Notes: generated by a model from the sequence alone, not told the origin. Shown: positions 7,941 through 15,932, numbered from the stretch's first letter. The stretch: DNA of 18,335 nt from Desulfobulbus sp. (GCA_011051825.1 DRKH01000078.1:1-18335), one strand, 5' to 3'. Translations and numbers: made by a program.

Positions 7941-10252
7941 CAGGAATCCTGCAGGTCTTCCCCGTAATCATAATTGTAGGAATAGTACTTGTAGCTGCCA
8001 TACCCGTACGAACCATAGCCTTTTTTGCGGCCTGCCTTGTTGATGATGGCACCCAGGATACGGCCACCCACGTTGAGCACCGATTTGCGGAAATGGCGTA
8101 CCCCTTCCCGCGGTGTCTCGCCTTCCACCGTGATGAGAATAACCCCGTCAACCATGTTGGAGAGGACAAGTATCTCGGCAAAGCCCTGGAATGGCGGACC
8201 ATCGAGGATGACATGATCATACTGTTTTCCAACAATGCCAAGCAGTTGCCGCATTCGTTTCGAGGCAAGCAGTTCAGCTGGGTTCGGCGGCAGAGGACCA
8301 CTGGAGATGAAATCCAGTCCGTCGAACTCGGTCTTGCGGATCACCTTTTTCAGGCTTTCGGTTCCGGTCAGGACATTGGACAGTCCTTTTCCCTTGTCAC
8401 CATCCGCATAGATATGATGAAGGCTCGCCTTTCTGAGGTCAACGTCTATCAGGAGACATTTTTCTCCGGATGAAAGGTAAGAAAGCGCAGCATTACTGGA
8501 AAAAGTACTCTTACCTGCCCCGGCGAGCACGCTGGTGACGAGTATGGTACGGGGCGGATTCTCCGAGGCTGACAGTTCAACCGAGGTCATGGCCGTACGG
8601 ATGGATTCGGTCATCGGCGCCCGGGGCTCATGGTAGAATCTGAGCGCCAGTCTCTTTTTGTCTTCGGTGTTTTCCCTGTCAAAAGGGATCAACCCCAGAA
8701 CCGGGATATGGAAGCGATCCACCAGTTCATCGGGATTCTTGATGGTATTATCCAGAAATTCCTGGACAAAGGCGATGCCTATACCGCCAAAGAGCCCCAG
8801 GAGGAGACCCAGCAGGAGGTTCCGGGCAATCTTGGGTTTATAAGGCACGATCGGGGGGCGGGCCCTGTCCACGATCTGAATATTGAGCGCATCCGCCCCC
8901 AGTGTCGCATCGATTTCCTTCGAACGCTGGAGCAGGCTCTGGTAGATGGATTTATTGGTATCCACTTCACGCGACAGGATCCGGTACTGGGTGGCCTTGT
9001 CATTGAGATCAATGGCTTTCTTTTTCTGCTGCTCGGCCCTCTGTGTCAGGTACTGTTCTCTTTTCAGGGCTGTTTCATATTCATTTTTGATCGAATCGAT
9101 GATGCGTTTCTTTTCAGACTCGATCCGGTCCGAGATGTCCTTCATCTTGGCGGCCAGTTGCTGCATCTTCGGGTAGGCAGGCTTGAAGGTGATGCTCAGG
9201 TCCTGGTACTCTGCCTGCAGAGCGGCATACTGGGTCTTGAGTTCCTGGATCAGGGGATCGTTCAGGATCTGGGGCAGGTTCATGCTGTTCTCGCTGATGG
9301 CCTGCTGATAGATGGCCTCCCGGCTGATCCGCTCTGTACGTGCCTTTGCCAGGGCATCGTTCAGTTCTTCAAGCTGCTTCATCACCAGGTTCAGCTTGGG
9401 GTCCAGTGAAACCAGGCCAACCCGGCGCGAAAATTCCGTAAGCGCTTTTTCCGATTGTTCCAGCTTGATCTGGGCAGCAAGAATTTTCTTCTCGAGAAAT
9501 TGGCCGGCTGTTTTCGCAATATCCACCTGGCTGTCCATCTGCATATTGAGGAACTCCTGCATGGCCGTGTTGACGATCCGTGCAGCAAGCTGTGATTCCG
9601 GAGCCTCGAAGCTTATCTCGATCAGCTCGCTGTTTTTCACAGGGGTGACCTCGAAACTTTCCTGGAACGTTTTGAGTACCTTGTCATAGAGTATCTGCTG
9701 CTGGGCCTCCTCGCTGAGCTGCTGCAGCGCCTGCTGGTCATCCTGAAAACGAATAAAATTCCTTATCGCCCTGGCGATCCCTTTGATCTGGGAGCCGATT
9801 CCTGCCGATTCCCCGGCTTCGGCTGCCTGGGGATTGAACAGCGGGTTTTCATCCAGATTCAGCTTAGCGATAACCCGGCCGGCCAGTTGCTCACTCTGCA
9901 GGAGCTTGACCTGGGTCTGCTGAAACTCCTTCATCTTGACGATATTAGTTTCCAGGTTCTCGAACTTCGTCACGTTGGCTCCCTGGCTGGAAACCTTGAG
10001 CACTCCCTGGGCCAGGAACAGGGGAGTGGTTGTAAAGGTATACAGGGCAACCGAAAAAAAGGTGACCAGCAGGACGATGATAACGACCCATTTTCGACGC
10101 ACCAGCACATCAAGGTAATCCCGGAGATTGATTTCATCCTCGACAATGGGCATAACCTCGCGAACATCGACAGAGGGCAGATGTTGTGAATCAGCGCCCT
10201 GAATGGCTGGTACATTTCCGGGATTGGATGGATTGTTTGGGTGTCCGTTCAT
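7940..10252 (-). CDS. wzc: Polysaccharide co-polymerase fused to BY-type tyrosine kinase (Wzc family)
   Basis: 770 residues from the ATG at 10252. Order: a cytoplasmic N-tail, the Wzz domain start INLRDYLDVLVRRKW (41-55) with membrane helix 1 (55-74), a long periplasmic coiled-coil region, helix 2 (about 478-497), then the kinase. Kinase motifs seen: Walker A GAGKST (578-583), Walker A' LLIDVDLRK (about 602-605 core) and Walker B VILDGPP (681-687). The tail holds nine tyrosines in residues 746-763, the autophosphorylation cluster of BY-kinases. Family role: it controls chain length and, through phosphorylation cycles, assembly of the polymerase/export complex. The next gene upstream encodes the likely cognate phosphatase. 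The frame is open upstream to a GTG at 10360, but the extra 36 residues look non-native and cover the structured leader, so I used the ATG. Confidence 0.95.
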   Translation of the reverse strand: MNGHPNNPSNPGNVPAIQGADSQHLPSVDVREVMPIVEDEINLRDYLDVLVRRKWVVIIVLLVTFFSVALYTFTTTPLFLAQGVLKVSSQGANVTKFENLETNIVKMKEFQQTQVKLLQSEQLAGRVIAKLNLDENPLFNPQAAEAGESAGIGSQIKGIARAIRNFIRFQDDQQALQQLSEEAQQQILYDKVLKTFQESFEVTPVKNSELIEISFEAPESQLAARIVNTAMQEFLNMQMDSQVDIAKTAGQFLEKKILAAQIKLEQSEKALTEFSRRVGLVSLDPKLNLVMKQLEELNDALAKARTERISREAIYQQAISENSMNLPQILNDPLIQELKTQYAALQAEYQDLSITFKPAYPKMQQLAAKMKDISDRIESEKKRIIDSIKNEYETALKREQYLTQRAEQQKKKAIDLNDKATQYRILSREVDTNKSIYQSLLQRSKEIDATLGADALNIQIVDRARPPIVPYKPKIARNLLLGLLLGLFGGIGIAFVQEFLDNTIKNPDELVDRFHIPVLGLIPFDRENTEDKKRLALRFYHEPRAPMTESIRTAMTSVELSASENPPRTILVTSVLAGAGKSTFSSNAALSYLSSGEKCLLIDVDLRKASLHHIYADGDKGKGLSNVLTGTESLKKVIRKTEFDGLDFISSGPLPPNPAELLASKRMRQLLGIVGKQYDHVILDGPPFQGFAEILVLSNMVDGVILITVEGETPREGVRHFRKSVLNVGGRILGAIINKAGRKKGYGSYGYGSYKYYSYNYDYGEDLQDS

Positions 10253-10281
10253 TGCTGCTCGATTTCCTGGAGAATTATCGC

Positions 10282-10385
10282 AAGTTGGCACTGGCACTCC
10301 GTCTCTGCTCTGTCGTGCCGGTCCGCATGGCGGGCCGACAGCGAACCGGTACGCCTGCACAGATACGGGGCACCTGTGCCAACTT
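10282..10385 (-). promoter_or_regulatory. Structured leader ahead of the Wzc-type gene (nested inverted repeats)
   Basis: The 151-base gap between the phosphatase stop and the kinase start contains a 10-bp perfect inverted repeat: AAGTTGGCAC at 10282-10291 and GTGCCAACTT at 10376-10385. Inside it lies a second stem, CTGTCG at 10310-10315 with CGACAG at 10336-10341, extended by further G-C pairs. In RNA this would form a large branched structure ending about 30 bases before the start codon. No poly-U run follows, so a simple terminator is unlikely. A role in setting kinase levels or stabilising mRNA is inferred. Confidence 0.5.
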
Positions 10386-10403
10386 ACAGTTTTGAGAATT
10401 TCT

Positions 10404-11141
10404 TTATCCTGGCGGATTCACTAACTGGTTTGGATGTGTGATGCAATATGTTTCCAGACGTTCACCCACTGCCTTGCCAAGTTTTGCCCACAGGGCAGGA
10501 GTTGGCGGCCTGCGCCGCTCGGCACCATGCGCATCGGACGCCAGGTAGTGGATGGAATTGTTCCGATGAAGCAACAGGGCAGTCTTCCTGGCATCATTAC
10601 CAAATCTGCCAAGCAGACTGCCCATGTTCACCTGGACCTGCACAAGGTCCTGCCGCACCAGTTTCACCAGTTTTTCCGGGCAGTTCTGGAAAATCCGGAC
10701 CCGTTCGGGATGGGCAAGGACAACCTTCTTATGTCGGGTTTGAAAAAGGTGGATCGCATCGAAAATATCATTGGACAGCCCGTGAAAATCAGGCTCCAGC
10801 AAATAATAGTCACTCTCTGCCAGGGACAGCAAGGTTCCACTGTCGAGGCCACGTTCAATATTCTTGTGCAGCGCTATCTCCATGCCACTGTGAATCGTCA
10901 GGTCAAGGCCCCTTTTCTTCACCGCCTGACGCAGTATCTCGACCTTCGCCCGAACCTGTTCTGCAGGAAGAGCCCAGGCTGTGCCGGGTATATGGTGTGG
11001 TGTGGCGATAACTTCCCGTACACCGGCCTCAGCGTAGCAACATGCCATTTTCAGACTTTCATCCAGATCAGCCGGCCCGTCATCACATGCCGGCAGCATA
11101 TGACAGTGGATGTCCGTAAATCCGGTCAGTGGCTGGTTCAT
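10404..11141 (-). CDS. cpsB: PHP-family protein-tyrosine phosphatase (CpsB/YwqE type)
   Basis: 245 residues, the usual size. The PHP metal-binding signature is complete: DIHCHMLP at 10-17 (His12, His14), CDDGPADLDESL, ATPHH at 46-50, HSGMEI at 84-89, LAHPERV at 142-148 and SDAHG at 202-206. This family uses a cluster of divalent metals to remove phosphate from tyrosines of the partner BY-kinase tail, and so opposes the kinase encoded next in the operon. It is cytoplasmic, with no signal peptide or membrane helix. The start codon overlaps the stop of the ligase gene (ATGA at 11138-11141), so the two are probably coupled. The symbol is by family similarity. Confidence 0.93.
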   Translation of the reverse strand: MNQPLTGFTDIHCHMLPACDDGPADLDESLKMACCYAEAGVREVIATPHHIPGTAWALPAEQVRAKVEILRQAVKKRGLDLTIHSGMEIALHKNIERGLDSGTLLSLAESDYYLLEPDFHGLSNDIFDAIHLFQTRHKKVVLAHPERVRIFQNCPEKLVKLVRQDLVQVQVNMGSLLGRFGNDARKTALLLHRNNSIHYLASDAHGAERRRPPTPALWAKLGKAVGERLETYCITHPNQLVNPPG

Positions 11142-12595
11142 CTGTCAGTACCGGTCCCCGGGGCGGGTTCAGGAACCCGCAACGCATAGGAGACAAAAGC
11201 AGCAAGTGTCGTGCAATAGAGAAGATTTGCCGGCAGACGCCAGGCAAAATCGACTGCTCCGTGAAGCAAGAAACCTGTTATCGCGGCCAGGGAAGTGATG
11301 CCCACCAGGGTAGATCTTCTGATCATATGAAAGGGAAGCCGCCGGATCTTCCATAACCGGCGCACAGACCGTATCATCAGGGCCATAATCCAGAGAAAGA
11401 GCCCTGTCGCCACTGGAAGGCCAAGCTCGATGACCAGTTCGATATACTCGTTATGAGCCCTGTCATAAAGCACCGTATCGGGAAAATGTTCAAGATATAC
11501 AGGAGAAAGTACCCTGTATGACTCCAGTCCGGTGCCTGTCCAGGGAAAATCCCTGGCAATGGCAAGCGAGGCTAGCCACAGCCTGATCCGTGCCATGCCT
11601 GTCACATCGAGCAGGGCAAAGCGCCGGACTATGGTATCAAAACCCAGTATGGAGCCAAAAACGAGAATAAGCAGAAGAATCGAGGCAAAAAGAAAGATTT
11701 TACTTTTCCGGGAAAAAGAGAGCAACGCAAAAATAAGCAACCATATGAATAACATACTGAGCACACCGGCCCTGGAAAGGGAAAAAAGGACCGCCAGCAT
11801 GATAAGTGCGGTCGCAAACCAGTAAAGAGGGGCCTGGTCATTTTTTGCCGCCAGTTTCTTTTTCAGAAATTTCCGTTTGTGATGTTTGTATTTCCGCATT
11901 CTTCTGGCCATCTCCGCCAGCCGCCTGCTGTAAAAGCCTAGACCGACGGCAAGGGCGACGGGCCAGCAGAGGTTGAGAAAAGCGGCAAACTGGTTCTTGT
12001 AAATAATGGTACCGCAGGCGGACTTGTATGCATTTTTCAGCCACAGGACTCCCAGGGACGGAGAAACAACCTGCAGCAGACCATAGAGCGCCTCAATGAC
12101 GCCAACGACAATCATCACGCGGAGCAGACGATCATAAAATCTTCGGTCTCGCGGCAAGAGGATCTCAAGACAGAGGAAATAGACAAGAATGGAGAGATAG
12201 TAGATACCCTCCTTGAGGGCAACCTGCTGCGAAAAGCCAAGGGATATCCAATGATAATCGGTCCCGGCCAGTTCATTGACCCGTGCTATGGTGCCGGCCC
12301 TGTGGGGCGACAGAACAGCGACCAGGGAGAGGGGAAGCGGCAGGGAGAGCAAAACAGCATAGAGAATGATCAGCAAGGGGGGAACAAGCCAGACAAGACC
12401 GGGTTGCGCCAATCCCAGGGCCGGAAAATTCAAGAGCAGCCATCCTCCGCAGCCGACAAGCAGAAGGGCGGTGTATATCCCCTGCACAAAAGGATGGGCA
12501 GCGCCGAAAAGCAGGGGGATGGATGCAAGCACGAACAGCACGAAATACTGTGCATGTTTTTCAAGCCGTAGTGCTCTGGTCTTGCGGCGGGACAA
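11138..12595 (-). CDS. O-antigen ligase/polymerase-like membrane protein (Wzy_C domain)
   Basis: 485 residues with about ten to twelve hydrophobic helices and a large loop. The Wzy/WaaL signature is seen: RIRLWLASL, then FPWTGTGLESYRVLSP, then YDRAHNEYIELVIELG, where the histidine in AHNEY is the conserved loop residue of ligases and polymerases. In this context the likely job is polymerising lipid-linked repeat units in the periplasm, but ligases share the same signature. An unusual basic insert (RMRKYKHHKRKFLKKK) lies in one cytoplasmic-type loop. The only usual start codon after the preceding stop (12671-12673) in this frame is the TTG at 12595, with a weak AGAGA ahead of it; no ATG occurs until well inside the protein. 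A TTG start may keep its output low. Confidence 0.88.
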   Translation of the reverse strand: MSRRKTRALRLEKHAQYFVLFVLASIPLLFGAAHPFVQGIYTALLLVGCGGWLLLNFPALGLAQPGLVWLVPPLLIILYAVLLSLPLPLSLVAVLSPHRAGTIARVNELAGTDYHWISLGFSQQVALKEGIYYLSILVYFLCLEILLPRDRRFYDRLLRVMIVVGVIEALYGLLQVVSPSLGVLWLKNAYKSACGTIIYKNQFAAFLNLCWPVALAVGLGFYSRRLAEMARRMRKYKHHKRKFLKKKLAAKNDQAPLYWFATALIMLAVLFSLSRAGVLSMLFIWLLIFALLSFSRKSKIFLFASILLLILVFGSILGFDTIVRRFALLDVTGMARIRLWLASLAIARDFPWTGTGLESYRVLSPVYLEHFPDTVLYDRAHNEYIELVIELGLPVATGLFLWIMALMIRSVRRLWKIRRLPFHMIRRSTLVGITSLAAITGFLLHGAVDFAWRLPANLLYCTTLAAFVSYALRVPEPAPGTGTDR

Positions 12596-12670
12596 GATTT
12601 CTCTGCGCTTGGCGGGTAGAGTGGGTATCGGTAGTATGGAATAGTATTGACAGCGGCGATGTGACCAGGT

Positions 12671-13702
12671 TCACTGGGTCGGGGCATGGTAGTTGACCCC
12701 GGTCCCCATGAAGCCAATGGAGAAGCCGCTGCCCGAAGAGAAGAGCCCCAGGCCGCTGGACTCGGCATAGATAACGTCGCGGTCCTGAAGCAGCAGATTG
12801 GTTATCTTGCCGGACTGGAGTTCACTGTAGCTGATACTGACCACATCGCGGCTGCCGTCTTCCTTCAGGCGGATGAGCTTGATCTGATCGTCGTCGGCAT
12901 AGCTCCGGAGTCCACCGGCCAGGGCAATGGCCTCGGTGATGGTCATATTGCTTTTTATCGGATAGATACCCGGCTTGCGCACAGCGCCGTCAACAAAACA
13001 GTGCCCGGCCTCGGGGACAAAGATCACATCGCCCCCCAGAATGGGCATGTTGACCTTCATGTTCCCCTTGCTGATAAGCTCCTCCAGGTCAACACGGTAG
13101 GTCTGCCGCTGGTTGGTTCGCTTGTTGGTCCTGGTAATGTAGGCGTAGGAACCTGCATCTTCGGTAAGACCGTCGGCAATGGCCAGGACATCGAGGAGAC
13201 TGCGCCGCGCGACATAATCATAGGTGCCGGGATTCTTGACCTCGCCCACCAGGGTGATCTGTTTGCTGACATGTTCCTTGATAAAGACGGTGACGTGCGG
13301 ATCACGCAGATAGTCCTTGCGGAGCAGATCCTCTATCTTCTTCTCTGCCTCGGCCGCGGTCAGGTCATAGACATCCACATTGCCGAGCATGGGCAGGCTG
13401 ACCGTGCCCCGGGAGCTGACCCGAACCTCGGTATTGAGATCGGATGTCTCGAAGACCGTCACCGTGATCAGATCGCCCGGTCCGAGAAGGTAGTCGCCTG
13501 CATCCGGCGCTGCCGCCGCATTGGTAAAGATCTGTTGATCCAGGGCATTGCTCTTGGCCTTCTCGCGCGCCATCTTTTCGTAATGCTGCTGAAATTCAGA
13601 CAGATCCGTGGTGGTCTTGAACTTTTCAGAAGCACATCCCGCGAGAAATACCACAGAGAGAGCCAGGACAAGGTAAAGAAAAAACGACTTTTGATACGGC
13701 AT
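12671..13702 (-). CDS. wza: Outer-membrane polysaccharide export lipoprotein (Wza/OPX family)
   Basis: 343 residues from the ATG at 13702. The N-terminus is a lipoprotein signal peptide with lipobox LAGC (Cys23). The poly-export domain follows (about 70-142: YLLGPGDLITVTVFE, DPHVTVFIKE), then two SLBB-type domains (from about 147 with VGEVKNPGTY, and from about 238 with GAVRKPGIYPI). Role: an oligomeric channel or channel base that carries finished polysaccharide across the periplasm and outer membrane. The C-terminus is a glycine/serine-rich stretch with no obvious long amphipathic helix like the one that forms the outer pore of E. coli Wza, so a partner outer-membrane protein may be needed (inference). 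The frame is open 31 codons further upstream, but the signal peptide fixes the start. Confidence 0.93.
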   Translation of the reverse strand: MPYQKSFFLYLVLALSVVFLAGCASEKFKTTTDLSEFQQHYEKMAREKAKSNALDQQIFTNAAAAPDAGDYLLGPGDLITVTVFETSDLNTEVRVSSRGTVSLPMLGNVDVYDLTAAEAEKKIEDLLRKDYLRDPHVTVFIKEHVSKQITLVGEVKNPGTYDYVARRSLLDVLAIADGLTEDAGSYAYITRTNKRTNQRQTYRVDLEELISKGNMKVNMPILGGDVIFVPEAGHCFVDGAVRKPGIYPIKSNMTITEAIALAGGLRSYADDDQIKLIRLKEDGSRDVVSISYSELQSGKITNLLLQDRDVIYAESSGLGLFSSGSGFSIGFMGTGVNYHAPTQ

Positions 13703-13777
13703 GATGCGCGCCTGCTGTTCAGAGGGTTGGTCCTGGCCCGCTAGTTCACAAAGGATTGGCTCCAGGCCATGACGCAA

Positions 13778-13810
13778 GACAGGGTTACCGATCACATCGG
13801 CAACCCTGTC
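13778..13810 (-). promoter_or_regulatory. Long hairpin between the secreted-protein gene and the export gene
   Basis: A nearly perfect inverted repeat: GACAGGGTT then CCGA, a five-base loop, TCGG then AACCCTGTC, with one G-T pair inside a 14-pair stem. It lies about 27 bases after the stop of the secreted protein and about 75 bases before the export lipoprotein start. On neither strand is it followed by a run of T, so it is not a standard terminator. It could be a processing or stability element, or a leaky stop that makes the first gene more abundant than the rest. Confidence 0.6.
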
Positions 13811-13836
13811 GGATACAACCGTACAAAAACAAGAAA

Positions 13837-14574
13837 TTACTGGTTGGGGCTGGCACTCGTGGGCGGGGTGGCGCCGGCCGCAGCCTGATCGTTGTTATCA
13901 TCGTTGTTGCTGGAAACAATCATGGCTGTTGCCACGCCCACGGTAGCGACACCGGCCACCACTGCGCCAGTGGTGATGCCTGCAAGGGTGGAGCCGCCGC
14001 CCGCTGCAGCGCCGGCCGCTCCCGCACCTGCCGGAACCTCCGCCATGGCAAGCAGGATCTTGTTGCTGGCGTCCACCATTTTGGCACCATCAGCAGTGGA
14101 GAAGACCATCTTTCCTTCGCGCACGCCAAGCTCGGTACCCTTGTCGGTCACATCCATGTAGCCCCGGACCACCGGATCGGTGGAGGCGTTGAAGATCACC
14201 TCGGCCTCGCTGTAGGCGCCATCCGGGGTAAAAAAGGCAATTTTGCGGGAATTGTCGGTAATGGTGAATTCGACATGACCTTTGCGGACCAGGAGATCGA
14301 ACCGTCCAGTCTCGTTCTTGACCGCAAATGCCGCCTGGTCTTCGGCCATGATGGAGATACCATTGGAGCTGACCATGCACTTTCCGTCACAGACCAGCAG
14401 CGAGCCTTCCATGACCGGATTCTTCCCGGTCAGCTTGCTGACGATCCGGCCACCATCGTACACGGAGATGTTGCCCTGGGCAATGCTGCCACCGGGAGCA
14501 GCGGCTGCAACACCGGCGGAACCAACGGCAAACATGGCTGCCAGACAGATACGCAGAAGAATTTTTGATTTCAT
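13837..14574 (-). CDS. Secreted FecR-like protein, first gene of the export operon
   Basis: 245 residues. The start at 14574 is set by a strong AAGGAGGT at 14579-14586 and a clear signal peptide (MKSKILLRICLAAMF, then a small-residue run ending AAAA). The mature part is beta-rich with short G-turn repeats (SVYDGGRIVSK, FDLLVRKGHVEFTI, IAFFTPDGAYSEAEV, LGVREGKMVFS), resembling the FecR/beta-helical fold. Two cysteines close together (CDGKC) could form a disulfide. The C-terminus has an Ala/Gly-rich linker (AGAGAAGAAAGGG), a hydrophobic stretch of about 20 residues (ITTGAVVAGVATVGVATAM) and a hydrophilic Asn/Asp-rich tail, so it may be membrane-anchored at its C-terminal end. Its exact role is unknown; being first in the operon and well translated suggests an abundant structural or sensing partner of the exporter. 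Confidence 0.8.
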   Translation of the reverse strand: MKSKILLRICLAAMFAVGSAGVAAAAPGGSIAQGNISVYDGGRIVSKLTGKNPVMEGSLLVCDGKCMVSSNGISIMAEDQAAFAVKNETGRFDLLVRKGHVEFTITDNSRKIAFFTPDGAYSEAEVIFNASTDPVVRGYMDVTDKGTELGVREGKMVFSTADGAKMVDASNKILLAMAEVPAGAGAAGAAAGGGSTLAGITTGAVVAGVATVGVATAMIVSSNNDDNNDQAAAGATPPTSASPNQ

Positions 14575-14617
14575 CAGGACCTCCTTCACCTTGTTCTCTC
14601 AAGTAGCTGCCGACATA

Positions 14618-14636
14618 ATCCATCCCCGCGATGGAT
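14618..14636 (-). promoter_or_regulatory. Hairpin in the 5' leader of the export operon
   Basis: A perfect 7-bp inverted repeat, ATCCATC and GATGGAT, around a five-base GC-rich loop. It lies about 20-35 bases after the predicted transcription start and about 44 bases before the start codon of the secreted protein. It does not cover the ribosome-binding site. I could not match the leader to a known riboswitch class. Confidence 0.45.
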
Positions 14637-14660
14637 GCCCAGCGTCTCCATTTTCTGTTA

Positions 14661-14688
14661 ATTGTAGCAGACAGGCCTGCCGAGTCAA
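14661..14688 (-). promoter_or_regulatory. Sigma70-like promoter driving the polysaccharide export operon
   Basis: On the minus strand: TTGACT (14688-14683) as -35, a 16-base spacer, and TACAAT (14666-14661) as -10, each one base off consensus. Transcription would start around 14654-14656, giving a leader of about 80 bases before the ATG at 14574. It sits in the 161-base gap after the GT4 glycosyltransferase gene, so the export genes can be transcribed separately from the purN-pyrR-kinase-glycosyltransferase block. Confidence 0.75.
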
Positions 14689-14735
14689 GCGGAAATATTC
14701 GTTATTGCCGGAGCGGAACCAATTACAGGGCCGGT

Positions 14736-15836
14736 TCATTCCATGAGCACGCCATGTTCGCGGTAGACCCGGACAATGGTCTGGACCATCCTGCGCAGGC
14801 CATACTGTGCCGCTATGGCCCGCCGCTGCTCCTCCACCCGGCGCGGATCCCTCTGCAGGCGGCCGGCGAGAAGATGGAGGCCGCGCCGGCTTGCCTTGAG
14901 ATCATCATATTCTATCAACTCGTAGTTGTGCACATAGTCCAGGGGCTCGAGCAGAGAGGGGATGCGGCAGACCAGGAGCGGCAGACCGTAGAGCAGTCCC
15001 TGGATAAAGGACTGGGAAATTCCCTCGGCCTCGTAGGAGGCGAAAAAGATGATATCAAAGGCAGAGAAGAACCGTTCCGGCTCCTCCTGGTGGCCGGTGA
15101 TGATGAAACGGTCCGCCACCCCGGCATCGCGGATCTCCTGCTCCAGCAGGGGTTGGTCGCGGCCACCGCCGACAACCATGAACCTGAACCTCTCCGGCAT
15201 CCCGGCCGCGGTCCTGATGATGAAGGAGTGTCCCTTGTAGTGCCGGAGAAAGGCCACATTGCCCACCAGGATGTCTGTTTCGCCGATGCCGTACCGGCGC
15301 CGGATCTCCCGGCGGTCTGTCTCTGAGTAACGGAACCGTTCCTCGTCGATGCCGGTGGGCTGGACCACGATCTTTTCCGCGGCAACCCCCTGCTCGACCA
15401 ACTGGTCTCGGATGGCGCGGCTGCAGGCAAAGATCACCTGCGGAAAGAGGTTGTAACTCAGCGACGAGGAGATGGGCGCAAGGACATGGCGGGTTCTGGC
15501 CACCAGGGGAACGCCGCACAGCCTGGCTGCGCAGCCGGCCATCCATGAATCCTCGGAGGAATGGGTATTGAGCACTGCCGGCCTGATGCGGCGGATGATA
15601 GCAAACAGTTCCTTCCACGACGGCAGGTGAAACTTGGACCTGAATTCCACCGGATAGACGGCAATGCCTTCCCCGGCCCCCCGCCGTGCCAGTTCCGAGT
15701 CGCGGGGAACAAGGAGACCGGTCCGGCAGCCGAGGCGCCGCATCTCGCGCAGCTCGGTCAGGGTCCGGATCTCCTGTCCTCCCCAGGCGCGGGACCAGTC
15801 ACTGTGGACGATGAGCGGAGGCTGATTATGGTTCAT
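14736..15836 (-). CDS. GT4-family (GT-B fold) glycosyltransferase
   Basis: 366 residues from the ATG at 15836, which has a GGGG ribosome-binding stretch about seven bases upstream. The N-terminal half has the acceptor-side signature AWGGQEIRTLTELREMRRLG with the GGQE motif. The C-terminal half has VVQPTGIDEERF, VGNVAFLRHYKGH, FMVVGGG, FIITGHQEEP and the nucleotide-sugar site EGISQSFIQG. In most GT4 enzymes that last motif is E-x7-E; here the second acidic residue is Gln, as in some subfamilies. It is probably a cytoplasmic or membrane-associated retaining enzyme adding a sugar to a lipid-linked glycan (LPS core or exopolysaccharide); donor and acceptor are unknown. The frame is open upstream to 15902, but that extension lacks family character. 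It lies just outside the main operon promoter. Confidence 0.88.
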   Translation of the reverse strand: MNHNQPPLIVHSDWSRAWGGQEIRTLTELREMRRLGCRTGLLVPRDSELARRGAGEGIAVYPVEFRSKFHLPSWKELFAIIRRIRPAVLNTHSSEDSWMAGCAARLCGVPLVARTRHVLAPISSSLSYNLFPQVIFACSRAIRDQLVEQGVAAEKIVVQPTGIDEERFRYSETDRREIRRRYGIGETDILVGNVAFLRHYKGHSFIIRTAAGMPERFRFMVVGGGRDQPLLEQEIRDAGVADRFIITGHQEEPERFFSAFDIIFFASYEAEGISQSFIQGLLYGLPLLVCRIPSLLEPLDYVHNYELIEYDDLKASRRGLHLLAGRLQRDPRRVEEQRRAIAAQYGLRRMVQTIVRVYREHGVLME

Positions 15837-15854
15837 GGAATACCCCGTATACCA

Positions 15855-15873
15855 GGGCAGCGACCGGCTGCCC
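15855..15873 (-). promoter_or_regulatory. Hairpin upstream of the GT4 glycosyltransferase gene
   Basis: A perfect 7-bp stem, GGGCAGC and GCTGCCC, with a five-base loop, in the 96-base gap between the sensor kinase stop and the glycosyltransferase start. It ends 18 bases before the ATG, just upstream of the ribosome-binding site. No T run follows on the minus strand. It may be a stability element or a weak translational control. Confidence 0.4.
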
Positions 15874-15932
15874 ACAGCTCGATTCTCTTTGCGGTGACAC
15901 ACATGGACGGATGGAAACAGGCGACAGCGGGA

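Noticed and set aside
10253..10360. N-terminal extension of the Wzc-type protein from a GTG at 10360
   Set aside because: The 36 added residues (Pro/Gly/Arg-rich) do not look like this family, and the stretch forms nested inverted repeats. The ATG at 10252 gives a normal N-terminus.
12686..13744. A 352-codon plus-strand open frame opposite the export lipoprotein gene
   Set aside because: No family features are seen; the minus strand carries a lipobox, poly-export and SLBB domains over the same bases.
14575..14656. A cyclic-di-GMP or other known riboswitch in the export operon leader
   Set aside because: Only a simple 7-bp hairpin is seen; the conserved core sequences of GEMM-type or other classes I know are not present.
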